From Actinomycetes bacterium (lineage in GTDB: Bacteria; Actinomycetota; Acidimicrobiia; Acidimicrobiales; Ilumatobacteraceae): a stretch of 49,749 nt of DNA. The DNA lies in contig JANYCT010000017.1 in the NCBI GenBank assembly GCA_025360105.1, forward strand, positions 1 through 49,749, given 5' to 3'. Shown here piece by piece: positions 1 to 8,244 of the stretch (position 1 is its first letter; each line of letters opens with the position of its first letter). Made by a program: the position numbers and the translations under genes. A model generated the notes under the pieces. It worked only from the letters and a program-made list of their open reading frames with translations. It was not told the origin of the DNA and did not search any database.

Positions 1-1
1 T

Positions 2-334
2 TTCACCGATGTGGGTCTGGCCGAACGCATCACCATTGCGCGCGCCGCAGCCGGCGATCGCTGGCCGTTGCCCGTCGATGTCTTGGTGCAGATGGTGGTG
101 GTCACGAACAACGCCGAGGTCGCGCTCGACCGCATCGCCACCCGCATGGAACTGCCCATCGAGGCCGTGCGCTCATCGCCGTTCGTGCTGGTGGGTTCGG
201 CCCCCGGAATCGCCGAGCGACTGCGCGAGTTGAACGAACGCCTCGGCGTCACCTCGGTCACCGTGTTCGGACATCGCCCGCATACCGATCAGACCGAGAC
301 CACGATGGCACCGGTGATCGAGGCGCTCGGTTAA
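2..334 (+). CDS. LLM-class (F420-dependent-like) oxidoreductase, C-terminal part
   Basis: This is the C-terminal 110 residues of a luciferase-like monooxygenase-family oxidoreductase whose 5' end lies outside the window; the frame is open from base 2. The visible tail shows the LPVDVLVQMVVVTN segment, a middle stretch predicting helices, and SPFVLVGSAPGIAERLRELNERLGVTSVTVFG, the usual last beta-alpha-beta element of the TIM barrel. Proteins of this type use F420 or FMN to oxidise or reduce small organic substrates in the cytoplasm. The C-terminus resembles the F420-dependent subgroup, but cofactor-binding residues are mostly upstream, so cofactor and substrate cannot be read here. It converges on the CLC gene with 15 bp between them. 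Confidence 0.8.
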   Translation, partial: FTDVGLAERITIARAAAGDRWPLPVDVLVQMVVVTNNAEVALDRIATRMELPIEAVRSSPFVLVGSAPGIAERLRELNERLGVTSVTVFGHRPHTDQTETTMAPVIEALG

Positions 335-349
335 CTACGGCTGGGGTGA

Positions 350-1669
350 TCAGCTGTCGCCCTGCCCCGACGACGCTCCGCGCTGATGTCGCCAATCGCC
401 GAGACGCACCATACCGTCGGTCTCGTGGCCGAGCTTGGCGGTGTTCAAACGCTGACTCAGATAGATGCCGCGGTGACCGCTGAAGATGTAGGCCACCACG
501 CAGCCGATGGCGATGGGCACGAAGGCGCCACCACCGAACAATTCGACGCCCAAGATCGCGCATGCGATGGGCGTGTTCGATGCACCGGCGAACACCGCGC
601 AGAAACCAACCGCTGCGATGAGTTGGCCATCGACGCCGAAGGGCAGCGCAAGCGCTGAGCCGAGTGTGGCGCCCATCATGAACAGCGGCGTGACCTCTCC
701 ACCGACGAAGCCCGTGCCGAGCGTGACCGCGGTGAAAACCAACTTCAGGGCGAACACGGCGAAGCCGAGATGATCGCCGTTCAGTGCCTGGCCGATGAGC
801 GGCAACGAGAGCCCCTGATAGTCGTGACCGAACAGCAGTACCAGGGCGATGATCGCGAAACCACCGATGAACGGACGCAACGGTGCCCACGAAACACGTC
901 GCGCCATCAGTGTCTTGATGCCGTGCGCGAGCGCTGAATAGGCCGCGCCGACAAGACCGAACAGCAACCCTGCGGCGGCAATACGCAGCAACAACCACGG
1001 CGTGAGATGCGGGGTGAGTTGGGCAAAGACACCGTGCTTGTAGCCGAGCCCGCGCAGCACACGATCGCCCACGATCGAGGCGGTGAGCGCCGGCACGATG
1101 GCCTCGAAACGCATGCGACCGATGGACTGCACCTCCATCGCGAACACGGCACCCGCAACCGGCACGCCAAACACAGCGCCGAACCCACCCGCCATCGAGG
1201 CAATGAGCATGACGCGCCGATCGGCAGCGCTGAGGCGGATCAGTCGCGACAGCCCGTCAGTGAGGCTGCCCGACATCTGCAGTGCGGTGCCCTCGCGGCC
1301 CACCGACGCACCGAACAGGTGCGAGACCCAGGTACCAACGAGAATGAGCGGTGCCATGCGTCGGGGCACCCACGCCGTGGGTGCGTGGATCTCGTCGAGC
1401 AACAAGTTGTTTCCCTCGCCCGATCGACCACCGACGTAGTGATAGGTGGCGCCCATCGCAAGACCTGCGAGCGGCAGCAGATACACGAGCCACTGCCGGC
1501 CGTCTTCGCGAAAGTGCGTGACGCGGGAGAGGCCCTCAAGGAAGACCCACGACGACAACCCTGCCAATGCACCCGACAGCGCGCCGAGAATGAACCAGCG
1601 AACGAGATGCACGAACAGGCCGAGCTGCTCGCGCGCTTCGTCGCGCCCGCGGGCCACCATGCCGTTCAT
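350..1669 (-). CDS. CLC-family anion transporter, CLC-F (fluoride/proton antiporter) type
   Basis: A 439-residue multi-pass membrane protein of the chloride-channel family. It carries SGEGNNLLLDEIH (residues 83-95), GREGTALQ (124-131, with the gating glutamate at about 126) and GFVGGEVTPLF (320-330). In canonical Cl- transporters the first motif is GSGIP-like and the third GxFxP. The GNN...DEIH and GGEVTP versions are, from memory of the family, typical of the fluoride-exporting CLC-F clade, so fluoride export driven by proton exchange is the likely job. It starts at ATG 1669, 11 bp after pcrA ends, so it is probably co-transcribed with pcrA. No fluoride riboswitch fits into that gap. CLC membership is secure; fluoride selectivity is inference from motifs. 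Confidence 0.88.
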   Translation of the reverse strand: MNGMVARGRDEAREQLGLFVHLVRWFILGALSGALAGLSSWVFLEGLSRVTHFREDGRQWLVYLLPLAGLAMGATYHYVGGRSGEGNNLLLDEIHAPTAWVPRRMAPLILVGTWVSHLFGASVGREGTALQMSGSLTDGLSRLIRLSAADRRVMLIASMAGGFGAVFGVPVAGAVFAMEVQSIGRMRFEAIVPALTASIVGDRVLRGLGYKHGVFAQLTPHLTPWLLLRIAAAGLLFGLVGAAYSALAHGIKTLMARRVSWAPLRPFIGGFAIIALVLLFGHDYQGLSLPLIGQALNGDHLGFAVFALKLVFTAVTLGTGFVGGEVTPLFMMGATLGSALALPFGVDGQLIAAVGFCAVFAGASNTPIACAILGVELFGGGAFVPIAIGCVVAYIFSGHRGIYLSQRLNTAKLGHETDGMVRLGDWRHQRGASSGQGDS

Positions 1670-1680
1670 CGCAGCGAAAC

Positions 1681-3993
1681 CTACAGCTTCTTGAGCGGCG
1701 CCCAGGCGAGTGCGAGATGCTTGGTGCCCACATCGCGGAAGCGGATTGTGGCTTCGGCCTTCTCGCCGCTGCCTTCGATGTTGATGATCACACCTTCACC
1801 AAATGAGGGGTGCTCAACATCGTCTCCGACGCGCAGGCCGATCTGCTGGGCATTGGTCTGCTGGGGCGCCAACCGCTTGCCAGCGGCCAACGCCGCATCG
1901 ACCACGCGTTCGCGATGCGCAATGGCAGCCTCAGCGCTCTGCGCGTCGGTGGGGTCGCCACGGCGTCCGCGGTATTGGCCGCCCCCGTACGCTGTGCCGT
2001 ATTGATTGCTGCCGGGGTCGTCGCGGTCGCGGTAACTCTGACGACCATACGAACTGCGCCCGCTCACGTTTCCCTGTTGATCCTGCAGCTCGTCGGGAAT
2101 CTCGTCGAGGAACCGTGACGACGGGTTGTACTGAGTACTGCCGAACAGGCTGCGGCTCCAGGCATGCGACACATGCAGCTTCTGTTGGGCGCGGGTGATG
2201 CCCACGTACGCGAGCCTGCGCTCTTCTTCGAGTTCGTCGGGATCGCTCTGCGCGCGCACGTGCGGGAAGATGCCCTCTTCCATTCCGACCAGGAATACGT
2301 AGGGGAACTCCAAGCCCTTGGCCGCATGCAGAGTCATCATCACGAGTCGGTTGTCGTCGTCGAGTTCGTCAGTGTCGGCCACCAAGGACACCTGCTCCAT
2401 GAACTCGTCAACGCGGGTGAACTCACGCGCCGAACCAATGAGCTCGCCGATGTTTTCGAGTCGACCGGCGGCCTCGACCGAGCTCTCGGCTTCGAGTTCG
2501 GCCATATATCCGCTGCGATTCAGGGCGGCCTGCAACACGTCGGCAGGCGAGCCATCGAGCATGTGGGCAAGCGAGTCGAGCATCTCGACGAACGCAGTGA
2601 CACCACGCGCCGCTGCCCCGCCGAGGCCGGCGTCTTCGGCATGGAGCATTGCATCCATGAACCCACCGCCGGTCTCGCGCGCCCACGTATCGAGCTTGGC
2701 AATGCTGGTGTCACCGACACCGCGCTTGGGCACGTTGAGCACACGCTTGATGCTCACCTCATCGGCCGGGTTGGCAACCGAGCGCAGATATGCCATCGCG
2801 TCTTTGATCTCGCGACGATCGTAGAACCGCGTTCCGCCCACCACTTTGTACGGCACGCCGTAACGCATGAGCGCTTCTTCCACCACGCGGCTCTGAGCGT
2901 TGGTGCGATAGAAGACCGCTATCTCTTTCCAATTTGCGGCCTGGTTGTCATGCAGTTCCTGCGCAGTGCGAGCCACCCACATCGCTTCATCGCCCTCGTC
3001 GTCAGCGTGATAGCGGGTGATTCCCTCGCCGCGGCCAAGTTCGCTCCACAGCGTCTTGGCCTTGCGCGTCGGGTTGTTCGCGATGACCGAGTTGGCGGCA
3101 TCGAGAATGATCTGCGTACTGCGGTAGTTCTGGTTCAACACGATGGTGGTGACATCGGGGAATGCATCTTCGAACTGCAAGATGTTGCGGAAGTCGGCAC
3201 CGCGGAAGCGATACACCGATTGGTCCTGATCGCCCACCACGGTCACGTTCTGGTGCAGTGCACCGAGCATCAGCACGATCTGGTTCTGTGCGGTGTTGGT
3301 GTCTTGGTATTCGTCGATGAGGATGTGCAGGAACCGTTCCTGGTACTGGTTGAGCACGTCGGGATGCTGACGGAACAGCAACACCACGTTGGTGAGCAGA
3401 TCGTCGAAATCCATCGCACCGGCCTTGAGCAACCGAGCCTGATAGTCGCGATAGATCTCGGCGTGCTTGCGGTCCATGGGCGTTGACGAAGTGACCAACG
3501 CATCGTCAGGGAAGACCAGTTCGTTCTTCCACTTGCTGATCACGTTGTGCACGCCGCGTGGGGTAAAACGCTTCGAGTCGAGCGCGAGGTCGCGGATGAC
3601 ATAGCCAGTGAGACGCTGCGCATCGGCCTGGTCGTAAATGCTGAAGCTGCGCGGATATCCGAGCAGGTCGGCGTGAGCGCGCAAGATGCGCACGCACGCT
3701 GCGTGGAACGTGCTGACCCACATTCTCTTGGCAACCGGGCCAACCAGGTTGGCAACGCGTTCTTTCATCTCACCGGCGGCTTTGTTGGTGAAGGTGATCG
3801 CGAGTATGCGCTGCGGGTGCACGCCCTCGGCATCGATGAGATGGGCGATGCGATGGGTGAGTACCCGCGTCTTTCCCGAACCGGCACCGGCCACCACCAG
3901 CAACGGACCGCTGTTGTGTACCACCGCGTCGAGTTGATCGGGGTTCAGACCGTGCAGCAATGAATCGGGGGTTGGATCATCGAACAGCGACAT
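1681..3993 (-). CDS. pcrA: ATP-dependent 3'-5' DNA helicase PcrA/UvrD
   Basis: A 770-residue superfamily 1A helicase. Walker A is AGAGSGKT (residues 35-42), the Walker B/motif II is DEYQDTN (227-233), and motif III GDQDQSVYRFRGA follows at 254-266. Motif IV-VI blocks (NYRST, VMMTLHAAKGLEFPYVFLVG, EERRLAYVGITRAQQ) are all present. The last 50 residues (RVGDDVEHPSFGEGVIINI...) form the Tudor-like C-terminal domain that binds RNA polymerase in PcrA. It unwinds DNA in nucleotide excision repair and clears replication-transcription conflicts. Length is usual for the family. Start ATG 3993 has a TAGGAT box 9 nt upstream and no clear ribosome site. The CLC gene follows after 11 bp. Confidence 0.97.
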   Translation of the reverse strand: MSLFDDPTPDSLLHGLNPDQLDAVVHNSGPLLVVAGAGSGKTRVLTHRIAHLIDAEGVHPQRILAITFTNKAAGEMKERVANLVGPVAKRMWVSTFHAACVRILRAHADLLGYPRSFSIYDQADAQRLTGYVIRDLALDSKRFTPRGVHNVISKWKNELVFPDDALVTSSTPMDRKHAEIYRDYQARLLKAGAMDFDDLLTNVVLLFRQHPDVLNQYQERFLHILIDEYQDTNTAQNQIVLMLGALHQNVTVVGDQDQSVYRFRGADFRNILQFEDAFPDVTTIVLNQNYRSTQIILDAANSVIANNPTRKAKTLWSELGRGEGITRYHADDEGDEAMWVARTAQELHDNQAANWKEIAVFYRTNAQSRVVEEALMRYGVPYKVVGGTRFYDRREIKDAMAYLRSVANPADEVSIKRVLNVPKRGVGDTSIAKLDTWARETGGGFMDAMLHAEDAGLGGAAARGVTAFVEMLDSLAHMLDGSPADVLQAALNRSGYMAELEAESSVEAAGRLENIGELIGSAREFTRVDEFMEQVSLVADTDELDDDNRLVMMTLHAAKGLEFPYVFLVGMEEGIFPHVRAQSDPDELEEERRLAYVGITRAQQKLHVSHAWSRSLFGSTQYNPSSRFLDEIPDELQDQQGNVSGRSSYGRQSYRDRDDPGSNQYGTAYGGGQYRGRRGDPTDAQSAEAAIAHRERVVDAALAAGKRLAPQQTNAQQIGLRVGDDVEHPSFGEGVIINIEGSGEKAEATIRFRDVGTKHLALAWAPLKKL

Positions 3994-4070
3994 GGCCCGG
4001 CCATCCTACGCACGGGGTGCGACGCGCGCGGAGAACCTGCCGGTTCTGCTCGGGGGGCAGCCCTGGAGAG

Positions 4071-5279
4071 CTATCGCAAGATGCGCACCGGCAGGGTGCG
4101 CGGACCGCGGACCTGGCCAACGCTCCATGTGACCGAATCTGGGTTCGGGTCGGCGAGTTCGAAGTTGCCGAAGTGGGCGAGGAACTCCTCGACCGCGACG
4201 CGCAGTTCGAGCCGGGCGAGGTTGGAACCGAGGCAGCGATGGATGCCGAGCCCGAACGCCGCGTGACGGTTCTCGAGACGATCGATGATCACTTCGTCGG
4301 CATGCTCGAACGCAAGCGGATCAACGTTCGCTGCGGGGAAGGGCAGCAGCACCCAGTCGTCGACCTTCATCGGGCAACCGCCGATCTCGACGTCTTCCTT
4401 CACGAGTCGCGCCATGGTGACCGGCGCGTATGCGCGCAGGAACTCTTCGATCGCAACCGGGATCAGCGCCGGATCGTCGAGCAGACGCTGGCGATCTTCG
4501 GCGTGCGTTGCCAGATGCAACAGGCTGGAGCCGATGGCACTCCATGTGGTGTCGATGCCCGCCACGAGCAGCAGCACCATCGATCCGCGCACGTGCTCGG
4601 GGCTGAGCGGCTGGTCGTAGATGGTAGCGCTCAGCAAGAACGTGGTGAGGTCGTCGCGGGGGTTATCGATGTGATCCCGGATCTGCACATCGAGGTATTC
4701 GGCGAGACGCCCGAACGCCGCGAATCGTTGTTCGAGTTCGATGTTCACGCCCTCGAGCACGTCGTGCACGAAGCCGCGGAACAGGTCAGCGTCGCTGAGC
4801 GGAAAGCCCAGCATGCGTGCGATCACGTTCACCGGAATGTGCTGGGCGTACTGCACCGCGGCATCGACAAGATCGGCATCGCCCATCGCGGCGAGCAGAT
4901 CCTGGCAGAGGGCACGAACATCTTTCTCCCAAGGATCAATGACCTTGGGGGAGAAGGCTGGCAACAGCAGTCGGCGCGCATCGTGGTGAAAGGGCGGATC
5001 GCTGCTGATCGGCGGCGCGTTGCCGACGGGTGCCTGCGCAATGGGATGGAACGGCGAAACGATCACCGAGCGCGACGTGAAGTGCTCGGTGTCGTACGCG
5101 ATTTGGGTCACGTGTTCGTGGGTGACGGGCAACCATGCGCCGTTGTAACGATCGGTGTGGGCCACAGGACATGTGGCCCTCAGGTCTGCCCAGATCTCGG
5201 GAGCATGGGCGTTGTAGCCGGGATCGGCATGGTCGAAGTCGGTGGCCCAGTCGGTGACGGGCCCATAGATGGAGGTCAT
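4071..5279 (-). CDS. cytochrome P450
   Basis: A 402-residue soluble bacterial P450. Visible marks are the I-helix oxygen-binding motif AGIDTT (240-245), the K-helix ExxR pair (E279, R282) and the haem-binding loop FGLGIHRCLG (342-351) with Cys349 as the axial thiolate. It inserts one oxygen atom from O2 into an organic substrate, using electrons from a ferredoxin system not encoded next to it. Substrate is unknown. An in-frame TTG at 5300 would add seven residues, but ATG 5279 has GAGG four bases before it and begins MTSIYGPV, so I chose it. The gene stands alone, divergent from yaaA and 77 bp upstream of pcrA. Confidence 0.95.
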   Translation of the reverse strand: MTSIYGPVTDWATDFDHADPGYNAHAPEIWADLRATCPVAHTDRYNGAWLPVTHEHVTQIAYDTEHFTSRSVIVSPFHPIAQAPVGNAPPISSDPPFHHDARRLLLPAFSPKVIDPWEKDVRALCQDLLAAMGDADLVDAAVQYAQHIPVNVIARMLGFPLSDADLFRGFVHDVLEGVNIELEQRFAAFGRLAEYLDVQIRDHIDNPRDDLTTFLLSATIYDQPLSPEHVRGSMVLLLVAGIDTTWSAIGSSLLHLATHAEDRQRLLDDPALIPVAIEEFLRAYAPVTMARLVKEDVEIGGCPMKVDDWVLLPFPAANVDPLAFEHADEVIIDRLENRHAAFGLGIHRCLGSNLARLELRVAVEEFLAHFGNFELADPNPDSVTWSVGQVRGPRTLPVRILR

Positions 5280-5346
5280 GAATCCTCGAGTGGGTCGCAA
5301 TGAGCCGGAGTGCGCATGTATCGACTGTACGCGGTTGAATCATGCA

Positions 5347-6081
5347 ATGGCCACGCCACCCCTTGCGATTTTGCTGCCGCCATCGGAGGGCAAGGCCACC
5401 GGCGGCACTCGCAACTCGGCATGGCAACCCGACTCGGGCTCGTTCGGACAGGCGTTGGGTGAACGCAGACATGCGCTCGCGCTGGCCCTCGCAGCTGCAG
5501 CAGGTGGTGATGAGAAGCTGCTGGGGGTCGGCGGCAAGCACCTCGCCGAGGCACAGCAAGCCAATGCCACCCTGCTCGGTTCGCGAACACTCCCGGCGGC
5601 GCGTCGATACACAGGCGTTGTCTGGGACCACCTCGATCTCGCGTCGCTCCCCGCCCCGGTGCGCAGGCGTGCCGGCACGAGCATCTTCGTGGTGTCGGGC
5701 TTGTTGGGTGTGGTTGCGCTGGGTGACCCGACGCCCGAATACCGGCTGAAGATGGGAGCGCGCCTCGCGCCGTTCGGTCTGTTGGGCACGTGGTGGCGAC
5801 CCGCGTTGTCAGCCGCCCTCAACGACGCGCTGGCGCGTCGGGTGGTCATCGATCTGCTCCCCAACGAGCACCGCTCCGCGTGGACGCCCACGCCCGATCG
5901 CTATCGCGATGGTGTCAGGGTCGTGTTTGTCGAGCGATACGGCAAGGTGGCGGGGCACGACGCCAAGGCGGCAAAGGGAGAACTGGCCCGGCACCTTTTA
6001 CTCGTGGGAGGCGACCCGATTGCAGCGCTGCACACATGGCGCCACGCCCGATTCGATCTCGACATCAATCCGCTGACGTAG
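5347..6081 (+). CDS. yaaA: YaaA family peroxide-stress protein (UPF0246/DUF328)
   Basis: A 244-residue protein that opens with the family hallmark ILLPPSEGK (residues 8-16) and contains the conserved GLLGVVALGDPTPEYRLKMG block and an RYGKVAGHDAKAAKGELARHLL segment near the end. YaaA proteins in Escherichia coli lower intracellular iron during hydrogen peroxide stress and bind DNA; the same role here is inference. Start ATG 5347 is chosen because the protein then begins MATPPLAILLPPSEGK, matching the family N-terminus; an upstream in-frame start would add an unrelated 26-residue stretch overlapping the P450 start. Its 3' end overlaps the convergent DUF3445 gene by 17 bp. Confidence 0.9.
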   Translation: MATPPLAILLPPSEGKATGGTRNSAWQPDSGSFGQALGERRHALALALAAAAGGDEKLLGVGGKHLAEAQQANATLLGSRTLPAARRYTGVVWDHLDLASLPAPVRRRAGTSIFVVSGLLGVVALGDPTPEYRLKMGARLAPFGLLGTWWRPALSAALNDALARRVVIDLLPNEHRSAWTPTPDRYRDGVRVVFVERYGKVAGHDAKAAKGELARHLLLVGGDPIAALHTWRHARFDLDINPLT

Positions 6082-6943
6082 CAGAGCTACTGCCGCTCGC
6101 AGTGGCGTTGCTAGCGACACCCTCGAGCCACTCGTTGAGCTGTTCCAACGCGCCGCCGGTGGATGCGTACATCCGTTTACGAGCGTCCCACGAACGCGTC
6201 GCGGTGAGCATCTTCGCAGCCAGGTCGGGGCGCTCGCGCAGCACGCCGAGCGGCGTCCGCTGGATCCGGATCGTGAACACAATCGCATCGGTGCGGGGCA
6301 GGCGACGCAGGGTCTGACGTTCGCTACGAAGCCACATCGGTGATCCATCGGGCTGTATCACGGTTGGTCCATGCATCGAGCCGCCGTACGCGGGCAAATG
6401 CAGTTCGTCGGTGGGCGCAATGATCCAGTTGCGCCGCCACACCGGGCGATCCACCGCGAGTCGGTCGTGGAATCTGTCGACCTTCTCGCGCAGGTCGTTC
6501 TCGTAGTGCGCGACGGGAGCATGCACACCCTCGAGCGGCAGGCCGATCTTGTCGGCGATCGACCAGTGGGTCGGGAAACAGATCGCGCCTGCGGTGAGCA
6601 CCCACTCGCCGTCGATGTTCTGCAGCACCGCGAGGTCTTCTTGCACCAGGCGCGCTGCGTCGATCAGCGGATGCTCATCGGGCGCAGGGTTAGCTGGCTC
6701 GACACCATGACCCGAGAGCCACTCGCGCACGATGCCGAGCAGTTCAGAACTGGCCTCGAGCGCGCAGTCTTGCGCGGCGAACACCGCCGAGCGATTCGCC
6801 AACAGCAGTTCGCTCTTGCGAGCCAGATCGCGCTTGCGATCGTCGTCGATGACAAGCCATTGGTCAAGCCGCAGCGCGTGCGTGCCCATCACAAGAAACG
6901 GAGGGCCCGGCTCGAGTCGCAGCTCATCGAGCCACGAGATCAC
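6065..6943 (-). CDS. DUF3445 haem-dependent oxidative N-demethylase-like protein
   Basis: A 292-residue protein with the DUF3445 signature: DAARLVQEDLAVLQ, ICFPTHWSIADKIGLPLEGVHAPVAHYE (about residues 128-156), VDRFHDRLAVDRPVWRRNWIIAP, and LRSERQTLRRLPRTDAIVFTIR. Characterised relatives are haem-containing oxidative N-demethylases; the haem pocket and substrate cannot be confirmed from sequence alone. The last 20 residues are a low-complexity Ser/Ala tail. Start is GTG 6943, which overlaps the TGA of the preceding PPOX gene in the form GTGA, so translation is probably coupled. It is the last gene of a three-gene operon (SDR, PPOX, DUF3445) of redox enzymes. Confidence 0.85.
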   Translation of the reverse strand: MISWLDELRLEPGPPFLVMGTHALRLDQWLVIDDDRKRDLARKSELLLANRSAVFAAQDCALEASSELLGIVREWLSGHGVEPANPAPDEHPLIDAARLVQEDLAVLQNIDGEWVLTAGAICFPTHWSIADKIGLPLEGVHAPVAHYENDLREKVDRFHDRLAVDRPVWRRNWIIAPTDELHLPAYGGSMHGPTVIQPDGSPMWLRSERQTLRRLPRTDAIVFTIRIQRTPLGVLRERPDLAAKMLTATRSWDARKRMYASTGGALEQLNEWLEGVASNATASGSSSATSAD

Positions 6944-7365
6944 CCCATGGCCTTACCGAAGTCGCTGGTGATCCAGCGCTCTGGTGTGAGCCGCGCCATC
7001 ACCGAGGTCTCGGTGTTCGGGTTGTTGTCGGCGTACCACGCACCGAACTCGGGGCCGAGATAGCGCGTGGCCATCGCGAGATTGTCGCGCTGGGTGGTCT
7101 CGATCACGACCGGCCCTTCGACCATCACGTACTTGTATGGCGGTGCTTCGGTCTGCACAGTCATCGTGGCCCGACCAGCGGCCCGAAGTAGCTTGGCCTT
7201 CACCGAGTTGCCGTCCATCCCGATGATCACATCGCCGTCGTCGTACTGATACCAGATCGGCAGGGCCAGCGGCCCCTTACCGTTGCGAGCGATTGCGAGC
7301 ACGCCCACGTGAACGTCGGCCAAGAAGGCCTCACGCTCGTCAACAGTCATGTCCATGTCAGCCAT
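6940..7365 (-). CDS. PPOX-class FMN/F420-binding split-barrel protein
   Basis: A 141-residue pyridoxamine 5'-phosphate oxidase-like protein. The order of elements is typical: a short N-terminal helix, GVLAIARNGKGPLALPIWYQYDDGDVIIGMDGNSVKAKLLRAAGRATMTVQTEAPPYKYVMVEGPVVI, then a C-terminal RYLG...ARLTPERWITSDFGK segment. Such proteins bind FMN or F420 at a dimer interface and reduce or oxidise small molecules; some only carry cofactor. ATG 7365 was preferred over GTG 7371 because the longer form adds only two residues. It sits 12 bp after the SDR gene and overlaps the DUF3445 gene by four bases. Confidence 0.85.
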   Translation of the reverse strand: MADMDMTVDEREAFLADVHVGVLAIARNGKGPLALPIWYQYDDGDVIIGMDGNSVKAKLLRAAGRATMTVQTEAPPYKYVMVEGPVVIETTQRDNLAMATRYLGPEFGAWYADNNPNTETSVMARLTPERWITSDFGKAMG

Positions 7366-7377
7366 GGACACAGGCTC

Positions 7378-8205
7378 TCACGCAGGGTTCTGTTGCGCAA
7401 CGGCACGCTGCATGCGTTCCACCGGCGCCTGCCCGAAATCGTCGTGGGTGAGGATCCAGAATTGCTCGGCGCGAATTGCGGCCACCACTTGATTCGCTAC
7501 CTCGGCAGGCGAGATGCCGTGCTCAACGCCCTCGCGCAACATCTGATCCATGAACTGTCCCGTCGGATTCGATGTGGCTGCCGGCTTGTCGCCGAGGCGA
7601 TCGGCCCATGTCATCTGCGTCATCAACTCGGTGCGCACGAAGCCGGGACACAACACCGACACACCAACCGGTGAGCCGCTGCCCTTCAGTTCGATGAACA
7701 GTCCCTCGCTGAGCGCGACAACACCGGTCTTGGTCACGTTGTACGGAGCCGCGCCGGGCATGGCTACCAACCCGGCCATCGAGGCCGTGTTGACGATGTG
7801 GCCCTCGCCCTGCTCCTGCATGATCGGCAGGAAGGCGCGGATGCCGTGGATGACGCCGTAGAGGTTGATGCCGACAACCCATTCCCACACGCTCATCGGG
7901 CCAGTCCACGCATCGCCCGTGCCGACGACGCCGGCGTTGTTGCACAGCACATGGGCCGTGCCGTAGCGCTCGAGCGTGCGCTGGGCGAGCGACTGGACCG
8001 ATTCCTCGAGCGCGGTGTCGCAGGCCACCGGCCACACATCGCCGCCGGCTTCGGTGAGTTGTGACTCCACCGAGCGCAAGCGGATTTCATCGAGATCGGC
8101 AAGCACCACCTTCATGCCCTCGGCAACAAACCGCTCGGCCATTGCCTTGCCGATACCGCTGCCCGCACCCGTAACGACCGCGACCTTGCCGGCGAGATTC
8201 TCCAT
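7378..8205 (-). CDS. short-chain dehydrogenase/reductase
   Basis: A 275-residue classical SDR. The cofactor motif TGAGSGIG lies at residues 12-19, NNAG marks strand 4, the catalytic serine sits in NTASMAG, and the Tyr-Lys pair is in PYNVTKTG. The acidic residue after strand 2 (LADLDE) suggests NAD preference; that is inference. It oxidises or reduces an unknown alcohol/ketone. Start ATG 8205 (MENLAGKVAVVTG) fits the family; a longer frame would add 30 residues and run into the divergent gene. A TAGGGT box lies 7 nt upstream of the ATG with no ribosome site, so the transcript may be leaderless. First gene of the SDR-PPOX-DUF3445 operon. Confidence 0.93.
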   Translation of the reverse strand: MENLAGKVAVVTGAGSGIGKAMAERFVAEGMKVVLADLDEIRLRSVESQLTEAGGDVWPVACDTALEESVQSLAQRTLERYGTAHVLCNNAGVVGTGDAWTGPMSVWEWVVGINLYGVIHGIRAFLPIMQEQGEGHIVNTASMAGLVAMPGAAPYNVTKTGVVALSEGLFIELKGSGSPVGVSVLCPGFVRTELMTQMTWADRLGDKPAATSNPTGQFMDQMLREGVEHGISPAEVANQVVAAIRAEQFWILTHDDFGQAPVERMQRAVAQQNPA

Positions 8206-8244
8206 GTGCGTCACCCTACGCGCCGATGGCCTACGGTTCGACAG
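8206..8244. promoter_or_regulatory. 39-bp divergent promoter between SDR operon and SCO6745-like gene
   Basis: Only 39 bp separate the two divergent start codons. A minus-strand TAGGGT box (8213-8218) ends 7 nt before ATG 8205, and a plus-strand TACGGT box (8232-8237) ends 7 nt before ATG 8245. Neither start has a Shine-Dalgarno sequence. The two core promoters would overlap almost fully, each one's -35 region covering the other's -10 region. Confidence 0.55.

Noticed and set aside
1007-5303. Long open frames on the plus strand opposite the CLC, pcrA and P450 genes
   Set aside because: They are antisense shadows of high-GC coding sequence; translations are Arg/His/Ala-rich, without domains, and the minus-strand genes are full-length known families.
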